Source: Thermomonas sp. (GTDB lineage Bacteria; Pseudomonadota; Gammaproteobacteria; Xanthomonadales; Xanthomonadaceae). Taken from it: a DNA stretch of 64,000 nucleotides. The position numbers and the translations under genes were made by a program. Location of the stretch: positions 21,365-85,364 of the forward strand of contig NZ_JADZDS010000078.1 in assembly GCF_020850895.1 (NCBI RefSeq), in the 5' to 3' direction. Position 1 is the first letter of the stretch, and the number at the start of each line of letters is the position of its first letter. Below, one piece after another: positions 63,693 through 64,000 of the stretch. The notes under the pieces were generated by a model. The model was not told the origin of the DNA. It searched no databases and saw only the letters and a list, made by a program, of their open reading frames with translations.

Positions 63693-64000
63693 GGGCCTAT
63701 AGCTCAATGGTCAGAGCAGGGGACTCATCGAAAGGTGCCGCCATGCAGGAATGCGTGGACGGGAACGGGATGAATTCAGGGAAACCTTTGCGGCACGGCC
63801 GATGGCAACCCTGAGCCAAGCCGGCGGTACACCGCCGGAAGGTGCAGAGACTACCTGAGGGCTGCAGTGCCCTTGATTACAGGCTCGAGCGTCCCGCACC
63901 CCAACGACGCAAGTCGCGGGTGAAGAGATAGTCCGCTCCGGAGGGAAACCTTCGGCAATAGCGAATCCCTTGGTTCCAGGTTCGAGTCCTGGTGGGCCCA
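63693..64000 (+). tRNA. tRNA-Ile2(CAU) interrupted by a group I intron
   Basis: Exons 63693-63728 (nt 1-36) and 63964-64000 (nt 37-73) join to GGGCCTATAGCTCAATGGTCAGAGCAGGGGACTCATAATCCCTTGGTTCCAGGTTCGAGTCCTGGTGGGCCCA with complete acceptor, D, anticodon and T stems. Any encoded CCA lies beyond the window. Confidence 0.93.
63729..63963 (+). ncRNA. Group I self-splicing intron (IC3-like core) in tRNA anticodon loop
   Basis: P1 CAUC-GAAA-GGUG with U-G at the splice site; P3 CGGGAT/GTCCCG; P4 TCAGGG/CCCTGA; P6 CCGGCGG/CCGCCGG; P7 GACTA/TAGTC; P8 CACCC/GGGTG; P9 CCGGAGG-GAAA-CCTTCGG; terminal G at 63963. Confidence 0.93.

Noticed and set aside
63711-63899. 62-aa minus-strand ORF inside the tRNA/intron
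   Set aside because: It overlaps the tRNA exon and the group I core and has no motif; not an intron-encoded endonuclease.

Overview
This is a 64 kb GC-rich chromosomal window, probably Lysobacteraceae/Xanthomonadaceae (inferred from gene content; not tested). Most of it is housekeeping genes: tdk, rep, plsB, ttcA, rdgC, hemH, tatABC, glyQS, tamAB, mnmG, topA, tsaC, smg, dprA, def-fmt-rsmB, dtd and rpoD. I see no CRISPR array, prophage, IS element or rRNA operon. The strongest unusual signal is at the extreme right end. A tRNA-Ile2(CAU) gene (63693-64000) is split exactly after anticodon base 36 by a 235-nt group I intron (63729-63963), and P1-P9 can be assigned by hand. A free-standing HNH-type protein gene (63226-63621, minus) starts 71 bp away. 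Other notable items are: (i) a candidate sigma54-dependent sRNA of about 120 nt (about 35637-35756) with a near-consensus -24/-12 promoter and a strong intrinsic terminator in the mnmG upstream gap; (ii) a second structured element just downstream that shares a GAACAGGGG motif; (iii) a large cruciform repeat between ttcA and rdgC; (iv) a composite multi-hairpin repeat in two copies (2403-2499 and inverted at 14191-14339); and (v) unusual proteins, namely a 14-repeat secreted RCC1-like protein, a secreted tandem Tudor/Agenet-like protein and a GYF-TM-pilin fusion. All calls come from reading the sequence by eye; no searches or folding were run.
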